DNA from: JAICKM01 sp038228295
Lineage (GTDB): Bacteria; Chloroflexota; Chloroflexia; QHBQ01; JAICKM01
DNA length: 64,000 bases
Direction: 5' to 3'
Assembly (NCBI GenBank): GCA_038228295.1
Contig: JBBRPH010000011.1
Coordinates: forward strand, 37,509 to 101,508
Positions 50,665-60,397 of the stretch are shown in pieces (the stretch's first letter is position 1; each line of letters opens with the position of its first letter). The position numbers and the translations under genes are program-made. The notes under the pieces are model-generated. The model was not told the DNA's origin and made no database searches. It was given only the letters and a program-made list of their open reading frames with translations.

Positions 50665-53337
50665 ATGCAACAAACCCGTCTACGCGCCGCTATTGCTATC
50701 GCGACCCTGGCGCTGGTCGCCTTCGCCGGCGTAGCAAACCCCGCGCTGCAACCGGCCCCCGGCGTGTCGGCTAATGCACCGCCCCCACAGGCCGGCACTG
50801 TACGCCGCGCGACCGACATCCTGGTGGTGCGCGTGCCCTTCCACAGCAGAGCCGAGCGGGATCGGCTCGCCGCCGAATGGGGAGCTGTCGAAGTCGAGAC
50901 CAGCAACGGCTATCTGACCTTCTGGACCGACCGCGCCGGCTACGATGCGATGCAGGCGCAGGGTTTACAGCCCACGATTGACGAAGTGACCACGCACCAA
51001 GCCAACAACCCACTGCTATTCGGCCAGAACAGCCCCGACACTTTCTTCGGCGGCTATCGCACTGTCGAAGAGATGCAAGCATTCCTCGACAGCAAAGTGG
51101 CGGCCTACCCCACCCTGGCAGTGAAAGTCAATGTCGGCAGCTCGTGGTGTATGAACCACGCGCCCTGCACGGTGGGCGGCTTCCCGGCGTGGAACGGCTA
51201 TAACCTCTGGTCACTGCACATCACCAATCAGGCCATTCCCGGCCCCAAGCCGGTCTTCTGGTATGACGCAGGCATCCACTCACGCGAAATTGCTACGCCC
51301 GAAGTGGCGATGCGCTACATCAACTGGCTGCTCGACGGCTACGGCACCAACGCCGACGCGCATTGGCTAGTGGACTATGCCGATATTTGGGTCATGCCGA
51401 TGCTCAACCCCGACGGGCACCACATGGTGGAATTCGGCGGCAACAGCCCCTACTTGCAGCGCAAAAACGGCGACCAGAACAACGGCTGCACCCAGTTTCC
51501 GCCCGGCAACGGCCAGTTGGGTACCGACCTCAACCGTAACTTCCCTTTCCAATGGGCCTGCTGCGGCGGGTCTAGCGCGGCGGCTTGCAGCGAAACCTAC
51601 CACGGCCCGTCGGCCGGCAACGAAGATGAGAGCCAAGCGGTGACGAACAAAATCCGCAGCCTGATCCCCGATCAGCGCGGCCCCAACCCCACCGATGCTG
51701 CCCCGATCACCACTACCGGCGTCTACCAGAATATGCACAGTTATGCCGGCTTGAACCTCTTCCCCTGGGGCTGGGGTAGTAATCCCTCCTACGGCAACAC
51801 CGGCATCTCACCGAACGACAACGATATGCGCAATATCGGTGCGCACATGGCCGCGAATAATGCGGGCGGCAACGGCTATAGCTACGGTCGCCCCCCCGAA
51901 TTACTCTACCCGGTAGACGGCGATACCACCACCTGGGCCTATGGTGAGTTAGGCATCCCCGCCTTCACCACCGAATTAGTCGGCACCAGCGGTGGTTTCT
52001 TCCCACCGTATACCGACGTAAACGGGCTGTGGACCCAGAATCAGGGAATGCTGATCCATCTGGCAAAACTCGCCCGCCAGCCCTACCTGCTCACCCATGG
52101 CCCTGATGCCAATACCGTTACTGTGACCCCGGCCCAGGTGCCGCAGGGCACCCCGGCCGCGCTGACCGCGAGCATCAACTACGCCTGGACCGGCAATACC
52201 TTCGCGCAAAATGTGGGGGCTGCCGAATACTACGTTGATACGCCGCCGTGGGCCGGCGGCACGCCCAGCGCACTAACCGGTTCGTTCACCAGCCAAACGG
52301 TGGCGGTAAGCGGCAGTGTCAGCACCACCAGCCTCGCGCCGGGCCGTCATACCGTGTTTGTGCGCGGGCGTGGCATAAACAACTATAGCGGCAATCTCAC
52401 CTGGGGACCGATCAGTGCGGTCTTCCTCGATGTAACCACCGGCGCGGGTACGCCGACGATCACGCCGACGGCAGCCCCACCGACCCTGACGGCTACCATT
52501 GTCCCGAACACCACCACTCCGACAGCAGCCGCGAACACCGCCACCGCGACGGCCGTGCCGAATACCGCTACCGCCACCGCGACGGCCGTGCCGAATACCG
52601 CCACCGCCACCGTGCCGCCCGGCAATACCGCCACCGCGACACAAAGCGCGGCCACACCGTCGCGCACCGCCACCTTACCGCCTGAAGTCACACTCACGCC
52701 GAGCGCGACGGCAACTGTTTGCCCCGTCCGCTTCAGCGATGTGACCGACCCAACGGCTTACTATTACAGCGCCGTCTACTACCTGGCCTGCCACGGCGTG
52801 ATCAGCGGCTACAGCGACGGCACGTTCAAGCCGTTCAACAATACCACCCGCGCCCAAATGACCAAGATCGTCACATTGGCCTTCAACATCGCGCTCATCA
52901 CCCCACCGGCGACGGCCACCTTCGCCGACGTAGATAGCGCCAATGTCTTTTATCAGTTGATCGAGACGGCTGCATCCCACGGCATCGTGAGCGGCTACAC
53001 CTGTGGCGGGGTCAACCCGACGACGGGCCAAAGTGAGCCGTGCGATAGCACGCACCGGCCCTACTTCCGCCCAGCGAACCCAGTCTCACGCGGCCAATTG
53101 GCGAAGATTGTGGTGATCGGCGCTGCTTGGACACTGCAAAGCCCGACCACACCGACCTTCACCGACGTGCCGACCGGCAACGTCTTCTACTCGTACATCC
53201 AGACGGCAGTCTGTCACGGCGTGATCAGCGGCTACAACGACGGCACGTTCCGGCCCAACAACTCCGCCTTCCGCAGCCAGATCGCCAAAATCGTCTATCT
53301 GGCCGTCACCAGCGGTGCTCTGTGCAGCAACCCGTAG
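50665..53337 (+). CDS. Secreted M14 zinc carboxypeptidase with SLH anchor
   Basis: An 890-residue exoenzyme. A signal peptide (first ~25 residues) precedes a propeptide. The M14 catalytic domain spans 135-475; zinc ligands HSRE near 203-206 and His in QNMHSYAG near 357, catalytic Glu in TTELVG near 435, and NPDGHHMVE near 250 are all present. A Thr/Ala stalk (residues 600-680) carries repeated TATAVPNT units. Three SLH domains follow from 685, nearly identical to those of the previous gene. It releases C-terminal amino acids from extracellular peptides. AAGGAG lies 8 nt before the ATG. A terminator follows at 53371-53400. Confidence 0.93.
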   Translation: MQQTRLRAAIAIATLALVAFAGVANPALQPAPGVSANAPPPQAGTVRRATDILVVRVPFHSRAERDRLAAEWGAVEVETSNGYLTFWTDRAGYDAMQAQGLQPTIDEVTTHQANNPLLFGQNSPDTFFGGYRTVEEMQAFLDSKVAAYPTLAVKVNVGSSWCMNHAPCTVGGFPAWNGYNLWSLHITNQAIPGPKPVFWYDAGIHSREIATPEVAMRYINWLLDGYGTNADAHWLVDYADIWVMPMLNPDGHHMVEFGGNSPYLQRKNGDQNNGCTQFPPGNGQLGTDLNRNFPFQWACCGGSSAAACSETYHGPSAGNEDESQAVTNKIRSLIPDQRGPNPTDAAPITTTGVYQNMHSYAGLNLFPWGWGSNPSYGNTGISPNDNDMRNIGAHMAANNAGGNGYSYGRPPELLYPVDGDTTTWAYGELGIPAFTTELVGTSGGFFPPYTDVNGLWTQNQGMLIHLAKLARQPYLLTHGPDANTVTVTPAQVPQGTPAALTASINYAWTGNTFAQNVGAAEYYVDTPPWAGGTPSALTGSFTSQTVAVSGSVSTTSLAPGRHTVFVRGRGINNYSGNLTWGPISAVFLDVTTGAGTPTITPTAAPPTLTATIVPNTTTPTAAANTATATAVPNTATATATAVPNTATATVPPGNTATATQSAATPSRTATLPPEVTLTPSATATVCPVRFSDVTDPTAYYYSAVYYLACHGVISGYSDGTFKPFNNTTRAQMTKIVTLAFNIALITPPATATFADVDSANVFYQLIETAASHGIVSGYTCGGVNPTTGQSEPCDSTHRPYFRPANPVSRGQLAKIVVIGAAWTLQSPTTPTFTDVPTGNVFYSYIQTAVCHGVISGYNDGTFRPNNSAFRSQIAKIVYLAVTSGALCSNP

Positions 53338-53370
53338 CGCATACTACGTAAAATGTGAGGGAGCAACGGC

Positions 53371-53400
53371 AAGCGCCGCAGAAGCTATTCTGCGGCGCTT
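53371..53400 (+). terminator. Terminator after the carboxypeptidase gene
   Basis: AAGCGCCGCAGAA and TTCTGCGGCGCTT pair around GCTA. The following sequence is GCGCTTTA, so the hairpin is very stable but the U-run weak. Confidence 0.65.
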
Positions 53401-53448
53401 GCGCTTTACAGCAACATTGGCTCCCTAGAGGGACGCCCGCAGTACGCG

Positions 53449-54786
53449 CTAAGGATCGCGCAGCCACGGCCCCCAGGCCAGCAGCAGCGCCACGGTCATC
53501 GTACCCAGCCAAGCCGCAAAGCCGAACAGCGCCGCCGCGCCATACTCGCGCCACAGCCAACCGCCCGCCACGCTCGCCAGGATCGTCGCGCCCGCCGTCA
53601 GGCCGTCAAACCAAGCCAGCGCCGAGCCGCGCAACGCTGCCGCCATACCAGTCAGTGCCAGCGCCCGCCCCCGGCCTTCCTGCAAAGCCAGGAACGCGCC
53701 ATAGAGCAGGAACAACGCCCATACCTGCCAGCCCTGCTGGGCAAAGCCCCAGCCCACCTGGATCAGTGCGAATAGGATGCCCGCTGCGATCAGCACCGCG
53801 CGCGGCCCACGCCGCTCGGCTAACCCGGCGGCCGGGGCCACCAGCACGCTATAGACCACCAACACCGCAAAATAGAGCCAGGGTACCAACTCCAGGCGAC
53901 GCACCAGGCCCAGGCTGTAGAACAGTGGAAAAGCCAAGCTCACCTGACCCAGCGCGAACACCGTCGCCGCCGCCGTCGCCATCCAGAAACGGCTCCCCAG
54001 GGTGACGAGTGTTGCGTATTGCGCGGTAAGTGTTGCGTAGAAGGCGTTGAGTGTAGGGCGGCGCGGGACGGCGGGAGCGGGCTGCGGGCGGGCTGCGGGG
54101 GTAGCATCCGTCGTGGCGAGGGGCGATTCTTGATGCGCGGCGACGAGTGGATCACTAAAGCCGCCGGCGCGGGGGCCGGTGGCTACAGCCAGCGCCACCA
54201 GGGCCAGCACACCCGGCAACGCGGTCCACAAAAACACCGCCTGAAGGTTAGCGGGCGTATTGCCCAGCACCCACGCGGCGCACAGCGGCCCGATAATCGC
54301 GCCGACTGTCGTCAACACGCGATGGACGGCGAAGGCGCGCGGCTGCTCATCACCAGGGGTTAGTGCAGCGAGTAGCCTATCGCGCGGCGCAGCACGCAGC
54401 CCGCGGCCGGCCCGGTCGAGCAACGTCAGCCCCAGGATCGGTAGCACCGCCCCGACCAGCCCCAACAGCGGGCGCGCCACGTTCGACAGCCCATACCCTA
54501 GCGCGATCCCCAGGCGGTCGCCGCCCCAGCGCGCCGGCACACGGGCCGCCAGCAAACGCAGCAAGGGACCACCCCCCGCCGCCACGCCTTCGACTAACCC
54601 GGCCAGCGGCAGGGAGATATGCAATACACCGACTAAAAACACCAGGCGCAGCGGTAGGATCATCGCCGTACCCAGATCGGTGAGCAGGCTTACCAGGCTC
54701 AGGGCGATCACGGCCCGCGACAACCGGGTCGGCAGCGGGCCGGTCGGAGGCGGGGCATTCGGAGTAGCAGGGAGGGTCGTGCTCAT
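53449..54786 (-). CDS. MFS transporter, repeat-invaded loop
   Basis: A 445-residue major-facilitator protein with 12 predicted helices, starting with a Pro/Ala-rich cytoplasmic head. Motif A is GYGLSNVARPLLGL near 103; LDRAGRGLRAAPRDRLLA (about 123-140) is typical of a group of bacterial exporters. The central loop between helices 6 and 7 is long and rich in Pro/Ala/Thr (ATTDATPAARPQPAPAVPRR) and contains a period-7 DNA stretch (TGTTGCG, about 54003-54058) that encodes NAFYATLTAQYATLVT in frame. The start is ATG 54786; a TATAAT lies about 16 nt upstream. Substrate unknown. Confidence 0.82.
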   Translation of the reverse strand: MSTTLPATPNAPPPTGPLPTRLSRAVIALSLVSLLTDLGTAMILPLRLVFLVGVLHISLPLAGLVEGVAAGGGPLLRLLAARVPARWGGDRLGIALGYGLSNVARPLLGLVGAVLPILGLTLLDRAGRGLRAAPRDRLLAALTPGDEQPRAFAVHRVLTTVGAIIGPLCAAWVLGNTPANLQAVFLWTALPGVLALVALAVATGPRAGGFSDPLVAAHQESPLATTDATPAARPQPAPAVPRRPTLNAFYATLTAQYATLVTLGSRFWMATAAATVFALGQVSLAFPLFYSLGLVRRLELVPWLYFAVLVVYSVLVAPAAGLAERRGPRAVLIAAGILFALIQVGWGFAQQGWQVWALFLLYGAFLALQEGRGRALALTGMAAALRGSALAWFDGLTAGATILASVAGGWLWREYGAAALFGFAAWLGTMTVALLLAWGPWLRDP

Positions 54787-54888
54787 AGGCTTTACGGCAG
54801 CATTATACGCGATGCCGCCGCTAACTACCAAGCCCCCGCAGTCCTGACAAACTGCCGCCTATGCTTGCACCCCCCGCCGACCCTATGC

Positions 54889-54894
54889 TATAGT
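54889..54894 (+). promoter_or_regulatory. Leaderless -10 box
   Basis: TATAGT with TTGCAC 18 nt before it (54865-54870); the ATG at 54900 comes 5 nt later. No ribosome binding site. Confidence 0.6.
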
Positions 54895-54899
54895 AGCCT

Positions 54900-56405
54900 A
54901 TGACTCTGCCGCCGACTCCTAAGACGCTACCCGTGCGCCGCCGCCGCGCCGCGCCGATCCCGCCCACCGGCAGCACACCGTCGTCACCTCCACCGGAGCC
55001 GGAACTCCGCCCGCCGTTACCGGCCGCGCCACGCCCCCCCCGCGTGCCCGGTGAATTGGCGTATAGCAGCATCTTCCTGGCGGGGCTGGCAGCGATTTTG
55101 GCCTTTATTGACCCGGTCGTGATCAATCTGCAAGCGCAGCTCAGTCTGAGCCTGGCGGGGGTCGCGCTGGGCATTGGGCTAGGCTGGTGGGGCGGACGGC
55201 AGGGCCGCCCCGCGCTCGCCGGCGGCGGTGGGGTCGTGCTGTGGGCCGTCATTGCCGCCGGCATCCTCACCCAGCCCGCCCCGATTTATGCGCTGCCCGG
55301 CACCACGCTCGCGCCGCGTCTGGCGCTGGTCGGCGTAGCACTCGTCGGCTGGCTATTGCTGTCCGATCTGCCCGGCTGGGTGCGCCGGGCCGTGCCGGCG
55401 GCCGCCCTACCCTCCGCCCTACTGATCGGTTGGATGTGGATCAGTGTACCGTCGTTGGCCCGCGATGCCGGCTTCTACCGCCTGGCCGTTGATTCGCACG
55501 GTAATGTCTACGCCACCGATGCCGATGTAGGCACGATTTGGGTGTTCGCGCCCGACGGCAGTGTGCGCGGTAAACTCTGGCCGCGTCGTGTGGGCACCCC
55601 CCTCACGCCCGGCCCCGGCGTGCAACCCGCCCAGATACGCCGCCAACTACTTCCCTTGCGGGTCGGTCCCACCCCCACGCCCGGCGGTCCCAGCGAACCG
55701 GAGTTTCCCACTTGTGGGATGGTGATTGACGGGCAAGATCGGCTCTACATTGTGGATATTTTGCTGCGCCAGATGCTACGCTTTAGCGCCGGCGGTCAGC
55801 TCGACCGGGCATGGCCGCTAGTTGATACCTACCAAGCAGCGTCCGATTGCCTGGCATTAGATAGCAATCGGCTCTATGTCGCGGATAACTCCGGTAATCA
55901 CGTCTACATCTTTGACTATGACGGCCGACTACAGGGTACCTGGACTCTACCGACACGCGCCTGGGGCATCAGCGCTACGCCTACCGGCGAGTTAGCTATC
56001 CTCTACACCGATCATGTAGAGTTACGGCGCTTTCCCGAAGTTACCGCCGTGCGCCAATGGAACCTACCGCCCACCACTACACCACTCGAAGTGCCCTACC
56101 AGACGATCTTCGTGCGTCGTAACGGCGAGATTATCGTCAGCAACATCATGACCGGCACCGGCACCGGCAGCCGGCTGCTACGCTACAGTCCCAACGGCGA
56201 CCCGTTATCGCCTATCTCCATCCCCGCCGGCCCTCCCACCAGCGCCGGCGACCCGCCCACGGCGGCCGGCCCCGCCGGCATCGCTGAAGACGCGCAAGGC
56301 CGCCTCTACGTCGCCGACTTCAACCTCCGCATCATCCACCGTTTCAACCCCGACGGGCAGCGCGACGCAATCTGGAAGGCCGTGCAGGACGAAGAAGGGG
56401 ATTAG
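54900..56405 (+). CDS. Membrane-anchored NHL-like propeller protein
   Basis: A 501-residue protein. A Pro/Arg-rich head (about 50 residues) precedes five or six membrane helices (residues 52-185). An extracytoplasmic NHL-like propeller follows: LAVDSHGNVYATDADVGTIWVFAPDG, MVIDGQDRLYIVDILLRQMLRF, LALDSNRLYVADNSGNHVYIFDYDG and IAEDAQGRLYVADFNLRIIHRFNPDGQ are repeat units. A TP-rich loop (PTPTPGGPSEPEFPTCG) interrupts two blades. The ligand is unknown. The gene is leaderless by its -10 spacing. A perfect 18-bp palindrome lies after the stop. Confidence 0.78.
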   Translation: MTLPPTPKTLPVRRRRAAPIPPTGSTPSSPPPEPELRPPLPAAPRPPRVPGELAYSSIFLAGLAAILAFIDPVVINLQAQLSLSLAGVALGIGLGWWGGRQGRPALAGGGGVVLWAVIAAGILTQPAPIYALPGTTLAPRLALVGVALVGWLLLSDLPGWVRRAVPAAALPSALLIGWMWISVPSLARDAGFYRLAVDSHGNVYATDADVGTIWVFAPDGSVRGKLWPRRVGTPLTPGPGVQPAQIRRQLLPLRVGPTPTPGGPSEPEFPTCGMVIDGQDRLYIVDILLRQMLRFSAGGQLDRAWPLVDTYQAASDCLALDSNRLYVADNSGNHVYIFDYDGRLQGTWTLPTRAWGISATPTGELAILYTDHVELRRFPEVTAVRQWNLPPTTTPLEVPYQTIFVRRNGEIIVSNIMTGTGTGSRLLRYSPNGDPLSPISIPAGPPTSAGDPPTAAGPAGIAEDAQGRLYVADFNLRIIHRFNPDGQRDAIWKAVQDEEGD

Positions 56406-56440
56406 CGCGATTGAGTGCAACACCGCTAGTGAAAAGGTGA

Positions 56441-56481
56441 AAGTAGAAAGTGCGGAGTCATGAACTCCGCACTTTCTACTT
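56441..56481. terminator. Perfect 18-bp palindrome between convergent genes
   Basis: AAGTAGAAAGTGCGGAGT, loop CATGA, and the exact complement. The arms repeat the CGCACTT/TCTACTT heptads seen at 2330 bp. It probably terminates the NHL-like gene and the convergent NERD gene. Confidence 0.7.
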
Positions 56482-56514
56482 ACGTACTTCCCCACTTTGC
56501 ACGCGTCCCAGCGC

Positions 56515-58188
56515 TCAGTACACTTCGTCGGCCTCGATATAGCCGCGATTCGCCTCCTCGGCCGGCGGATCGGCATCCCAGTGCCCTGCGACCGAGGGCA
56601 GGGCAGAGTCGCTGCCGTTGTGGTGGGCTAGGGGGGTGCCGTGGGCTAGAGCTAGGCTGCGCGGGCGCACGTCTAGCTCATCTTCATTGTCCGCTACCGG
56701 CGCGGATGGGGCGGCCGGCAGGGTGACGGGCGGCTCATCACCAGGCCAAGCCGTCGGCGGGCCGGCCCAATCACCATCCTCCGCCTGGGCCAGGCCGGCG
56801 GCATCAACGGTGCTGTCGTCGATCTCGGACAAAGGTCGGCTCGCCAGCGCCTCGGCCACCCACGGGTGGCTGTGATCCAGCACCAGCGTTTCTAGGCTCT
56901 GCATCTCGCCTGTTGCCGGATGGCGGAAAGGCCGTGTGCCGCGCCCGAACAGTCCGCGATTGACCGCATCGTTGACCAGCGCCCGGATCTCATACATCGC
57001 CAGCGGCAAGACGGCGGCAGCAGTCAGGTGTCGCGCAATATAGGAGCGGATCATGTAGGCGCTGCGCGCTTCCAACTGCACAATGCTTTGCAAAAAGCGG
57101 TTGCGCTCGTCCACGTTCAAGTCTTCCAGGCTGCTGGGCAAGCCGGTGGGAGCCGGCTGGGGCGCTTCGCCCGGCAGTGAGACATAATCCACGCCGTCCA
57201 CCAGGCTGAGAGCGACGATGCCGCGCCGCGCCGCTTCCTGCAAAAACTCCTTGAACTTAAAAAAGCCGTACTGCTCGACATTAAACTCACCCAACCGCCG
57301 CCACAACCCCTCTTGCACGTTCGGGAAGACCAGCTTGCGGCCGGCGGCGTGGAGGTCGCGTACCACCTCCACCAGCATACGGTACGCCTGGTCAAGATCG
57401 CGGGTCGGTTCGGCCGGGGCCGGGCGCGGGATCGGGCCGACTACGCGGCCGTTGGTGTGCGCCGGCACACTCCGCCCGATCAATGCGCGCAGTTCGCGCA
57501 CCTCGCCGCGCAAGCCGGTGATCTCCTCCAGTAGCTGGGTAAATTGGGCCTTCAGCCACTCGCCGCTCTCCGGCGCTGCCGTCGCCGCCCGATCAGGCTG
57601 CAGCTGTACACCCAGATAATGGGCCATGCGCTCGATCTCGCCCGCCCGCAACGGCACCGGGTCACGCGCCACAAAGGTAGTCAGGCTCTCCAGGCAGCGG
57701 TCGTAGCCGTCGAAGCGCCAGGTGAAACTGTCGGTCTGCAACTGGCTGTCGGCATGAGCAACCGGCAATACCAGGCGGGGGAAGACGGTGGGGATGTCGG
57801 GCCACACATTGTCGGGATCTTGGATCAAGGCGCGCATACTACTCAACCACGATTGCATCGTGCGCGCCGTGTTGTATGCTTGCTGGATCGGATTCTGATC
57901 ACGCGGGTTGGACACCGGCAACTGCCGCCACACCCCCGCGCTTTCCTCATATTCCCACGGCCCATTGATCGTGCCGCGCAGCCGGCGGCGCTCGTTTTTC
58001 ACTTCCAGCATAAAGATACACGGCTTGACCGCATCTTCGCGGATCACTAGGAAGTCTACTTGGCGCTGCCCGCGCGGGTTCGGAATCTGAAACTCGACAA
58101 AGACATGGTAATTATCGTGTAAGCGGCGTAACGCCTCCAACAACCCTTTATCGGCAGCCTCAAAATTGCCGATGTAGATTTTTGCCAT
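56515..58188 (-). CDS. NERD nuclease-like - LOTUS (OST-HTH)-like protein
   Basis: A 557-residue protein of unusual architecture. Residues 1-70 show the NERD nuclease-related core: IGNFEAADKGLLEALRRL, then QVDFLVI (Asp45) and FMLEVKN (Glu62-x-Lys64), the PD-(D/E)XK pattern. Residues 100-240 are helical (QQAYNTARTMQSWL). Residues about 266-340 look like a LOTUS/OST-HTH domain: MLVEVVRDLHAAGRKLVFPNVQ, YGFFKFKEFLQEAARRGIVAL, VDYVSLPGE. A further helical part (350-480) precedes an acidic Pro/Asp tail. NERD domains are thought to act on nucleic acid; LOTUS domains bind RNA. The pairing with a nuclease is inference. GGGGAG lies 8 nt before the chosen ATG. Confidence 0.72.
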   Translation of the reverse strand: MAKIYIGNFEAADKGLLEALRRLHDNYHVFVEFQIPNPRGQRQVDFLVIREDAVKPCIFMLEVKNERRRLRGTINGPWEYEESAGVWRQLPVSNPRDQNPIQQAYNTARTMQSWLSSMRALIQDPDNVWPDIPTVFPRLVLPVAHADSQLQTDSFTWRFDGYDRCLESLTTFVARDPVPLRAGEIERMAHYLGVQLQPDRAATAAPESGEWLKAQFTQLLEEITGLRGEVRELRALIGRSVPAHTNGRVVGPIPRPAPAEPTRDLDQAYRMLVEVVRDLHAAGRKLVFPNVQEGLWRRLGEFNVEQYGFFKFKEFLQEAARRGIVALSLVDGVDYVSLPGEAPQPAPTGLPSSLEDLNVDERNRFLQSIVQLEARSAYMIRSYIARHLTAAAVLPLAMYEIRALVNDAVNRGLFGRGTRPFRHPATGEMQSLETLVLDHSHPWVAEALASRPLSEIDDSTVDAAGLAQAEDGDWAGPPTAWPGDEPPVTLPAAPSAPVADNEDELDVRPRSLALAHGTPLAHHNGSDSALPSVAGHWDADPPAEEANRGYIEADEVY

Positions 58189-58358
58189 CGCGGCGGCTCC
58201 CCTCTCCCAAATACAAAACCCAAAGCCCACGCAACCGGCCGCAGTCAGGTCGGCCTATTGCCGGGTGGATGCCTATGCCCAATCCATCACGAAAGTGGCC
58301 CGGCGGCACAGAGCCACCGGACCCTCTATTATACACGACCGCCCGTGGAGTCGCCAAT

Positions 58359-60218
58359 TTAGGGACCGCCATAGGCCCGGCTGACCACCTTGCTCACTTG
58401 CCCGTGCGTGGCACCTTCTGCCGGTCGGTAGTAGGGTCGCCGCTCGGCGTCACATGGTTCGCTCGGCCTGCTACCACAGGTATAGCCACTCACCAGCCCT
58501 TGCGCGGCCACTGCCGCTATGGCGTCGTAGAACGGCGCGCCCGCCGCGACATCGGCAAACCGCACCGCGCCCGGCGGCGGCACCGGGTAGCCCCTTGCGG
58601 CCGTCAACACCTGCGCCAACTGTCCCCGGCTCAGCGCATTTCCCGGCCGGAAGTAGGGGCGGCGTTGGGCATCGCACGGCTCGCTCGGCGCGCTGCTGCA
58701 GGCATACCCGCCCACCAACCCATGCGCCGCGCCGGCCTCAACGACTGTGTAGAACGGGCTGCCCGGCGGCACATCGGCAAACGTCACAGTCGTCGGATCG
58801 CCTACCCAGCCTGCCGTCCCCGCCACCAGTTTCAGCAACTGCCCCCGACTGATACCGCTGCTAGGCCGAAAGTAGGGCCGGCTATATACGTCGCACGGTT
58901 CGCCCGCGCCACCGCAGGTATAGCCGCTCAGAATCCCCCGGCACCTCAGCGACTCAATGGCCGGGGCGAAAACCCCAACAGCCGGCACATCGCTGAAGGT
59001 GGGCACGGCAGTGTAGTGATAAGTGTGCTGTCCCAGCGTCCACACATCACCCCCAGGTGATACCATGACCTTGCGTGCGCCTGTCTCGGGGTGCAGCACC
59101 ACCCGCCACGCGGTGCCGTCCCAGTGCTGCACCACGCGACCCACCGCCCACACATCATTACTCGTCCGGCCCGCTACCGACCCCGCCCCGTCGGGACTCG
59201 GCACCTGCGTCCACGCCGCGCCGTCCCAATGCAAGATGCCGCCGCCACCGACCGCCCAGATGTCGTTATAGTGAATTGCCACGATGCCTGACAACCCACC
59301 AATATTCGGATAGACTCCCGAAAACGGCTGCACGGCACCAACATATGCGATGTATGTGTCTTGTACATCGTCGTGACTTTGGCTATAGCCCACTCCCCAC
59401 AGGTCATCGGGCGATGCGCCACTGAGAGCGGACAGTGCAGAGCCATAGCTTAGGGGCTGTTGGCGAGCGGAAGCGGTAAACATGGTCGCAGTCAAATGGA
59501 TAACGTAGCTAAAGAAATTAGGGAAAGACCCTTCGGTAATAATAACATAAGCGTCATTAGCGCCCACCGCAGCCACGCTGCCAAACGCCCAGAAATGAGC
59601 AGCAGGCGCAGTATTCGTGGGGAACTGATAGCGGGCCGGTTGACTCCACCGCACCCCATCCCAGTGTTCTACCCAAAAGTGGCTGGAATCAGCACCGAAG
59701 GCCCAAACGCTGTTAGGTGCGCCCGCCGCCACATAGTTAAAGTAGCTATAGTCTACAGAAGGAGTGGCGCTAGGATCAGGTGTGAGGCTGGGGTTAGGAG
59801 TTGGATGCGGCGACTCATGCCAGGCGGTGCCGTCCCAATGATAAATAGTACCGGCCACCGCCCACGCATCATTCGGCCCGATAGCCGCAATATCATAAAA
59901 CCCATTGGTCACCAGATGCCAGGCCGGGCCATCACACACCGGCGGTGTAGCCGTGGCGGTAACGGTAATGGATGGGCTAGTGACGGCAGTTACGGTGGGG
60001 GTACTTGTCGCAGTGCCGGTCTCAGGCATACTCGTTGGTGGAATCGCAATCGAGGTCGGCGTGCCGGTTGCCGTGAAGGTAGCGAGCGCCGCCGTGCCGG
60101 TCGCAGTAGGCGTGTCCAGCAGAGGAGCCACTGGGTGCGCCGCTCCGCTTGCACCGACAAGCAGCCCCGCCGACAGGAATACTGCCAAGATGCCCCAAAA
60201 AGCCGGTAGTTTCAGCAC
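58359..60218 (-). CDS. Secreted propeller protein with Cys-containing SLH domains
   Basis: A 619-residue exoprotein. GTG start with GAAAGGA 5 nt upstream; signal peptide (LKLPAFWGILAVFLSAGLLVGASG), Thr/Ala stalk (residues 35-85), then a propeller of repeated N/DDxWAVG-HWDG units (WAVAGTIYHWDG, WAFGADSSHFWVEHWDG, IWAVGGGGILHWDG, WAVGRVVQHWDG). C-terminal residues 410-619 are three SLH domains, each with a two-Cys insertion (YTCGGAGEPCD, YACSSAPSEPCD, YTCGSRPSEPCD). The protein is thereby attached to the wall. Function unknown. A TACAAT lies upstream at 60277-60272 on the minus strand. Confidence 0.82.
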   Translation of the reverse strand: MLKLPAFWGILAVFLSAGLLVGASGAAHPVAPLLDTPTATGTAALATFTATGTPTSIAIPPTSMPETGTATSTPTVTAVTSPSITVTATATPPVCDGPAWHLVTNGFYDIAAIGPNDAWAVAGTIYHWDGTAWHESPHPTPNPSLTPDPSATPSVDYSYFNYVAAGAPNSVWAFGADSSHFWVEHWDGVRWSQPARYQFPTNTAPAAHFWAFGSVAAVGANDAYVIITEGSFPNFFSYVIHLTATMFTASARQQPLSYGSALSALSGASPDDLWGVGYSQSHDDVQDTYIAYVGAVQPFSGVYPNIGGLSGIVAIHYNDIWAVGGGGILHWDGAAWTQVPSPDGAGSVAGRTSNDVWAVGRVVQHWDGTAWRVVLHPETGARKVMVSPGGDVWTLGQHTYHYTAVPTFSDVPAVGVFAPAIESLRCRGILSGYTCGGAGEPCDVYSRPYFRPSSGISRGQLLKLVAGTAGWVGDPTTVTFADVPPGSPFYTVVEAGAAHGLVGGYACSSAPSEPCDAQRRPYFRPGNALSRGQLAQVLTAARGYPVPPPGAVRFADVAAGAPFYDAIAAVAAQGLVSGYTCGSRPSEPCDAERRPYYRPAEGATHGQVSKVVSRAYGGP

Positions 60219-60385
60219 AGTGGTCCTTTCAGCTAGCGGAACACACCCATCCTCCCGACGGATATACACCTATTGTACCATATCGCAAACTCCCCCCTCA
60301 GCCCGCGCAAGCGAGCTTTGTAGCTGTAACCGCGACTCCATTCGCCCTATCGCCCTTCCTCCTGACAGCCGACACCTGATACCTG

Positions 60386-60391
60386 TATAAT
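60386..60391 (+). promoter_or_regulatory. Leaderless -10 box of the GT4 gene
   Basis: Perfect TATAAT with CTGACA 18 nt upstream (60362-60367); the ATG at 60398 follows after 6 nt. Confidence 0.65.
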
Positions 60392-60397
60392 ACCGCT

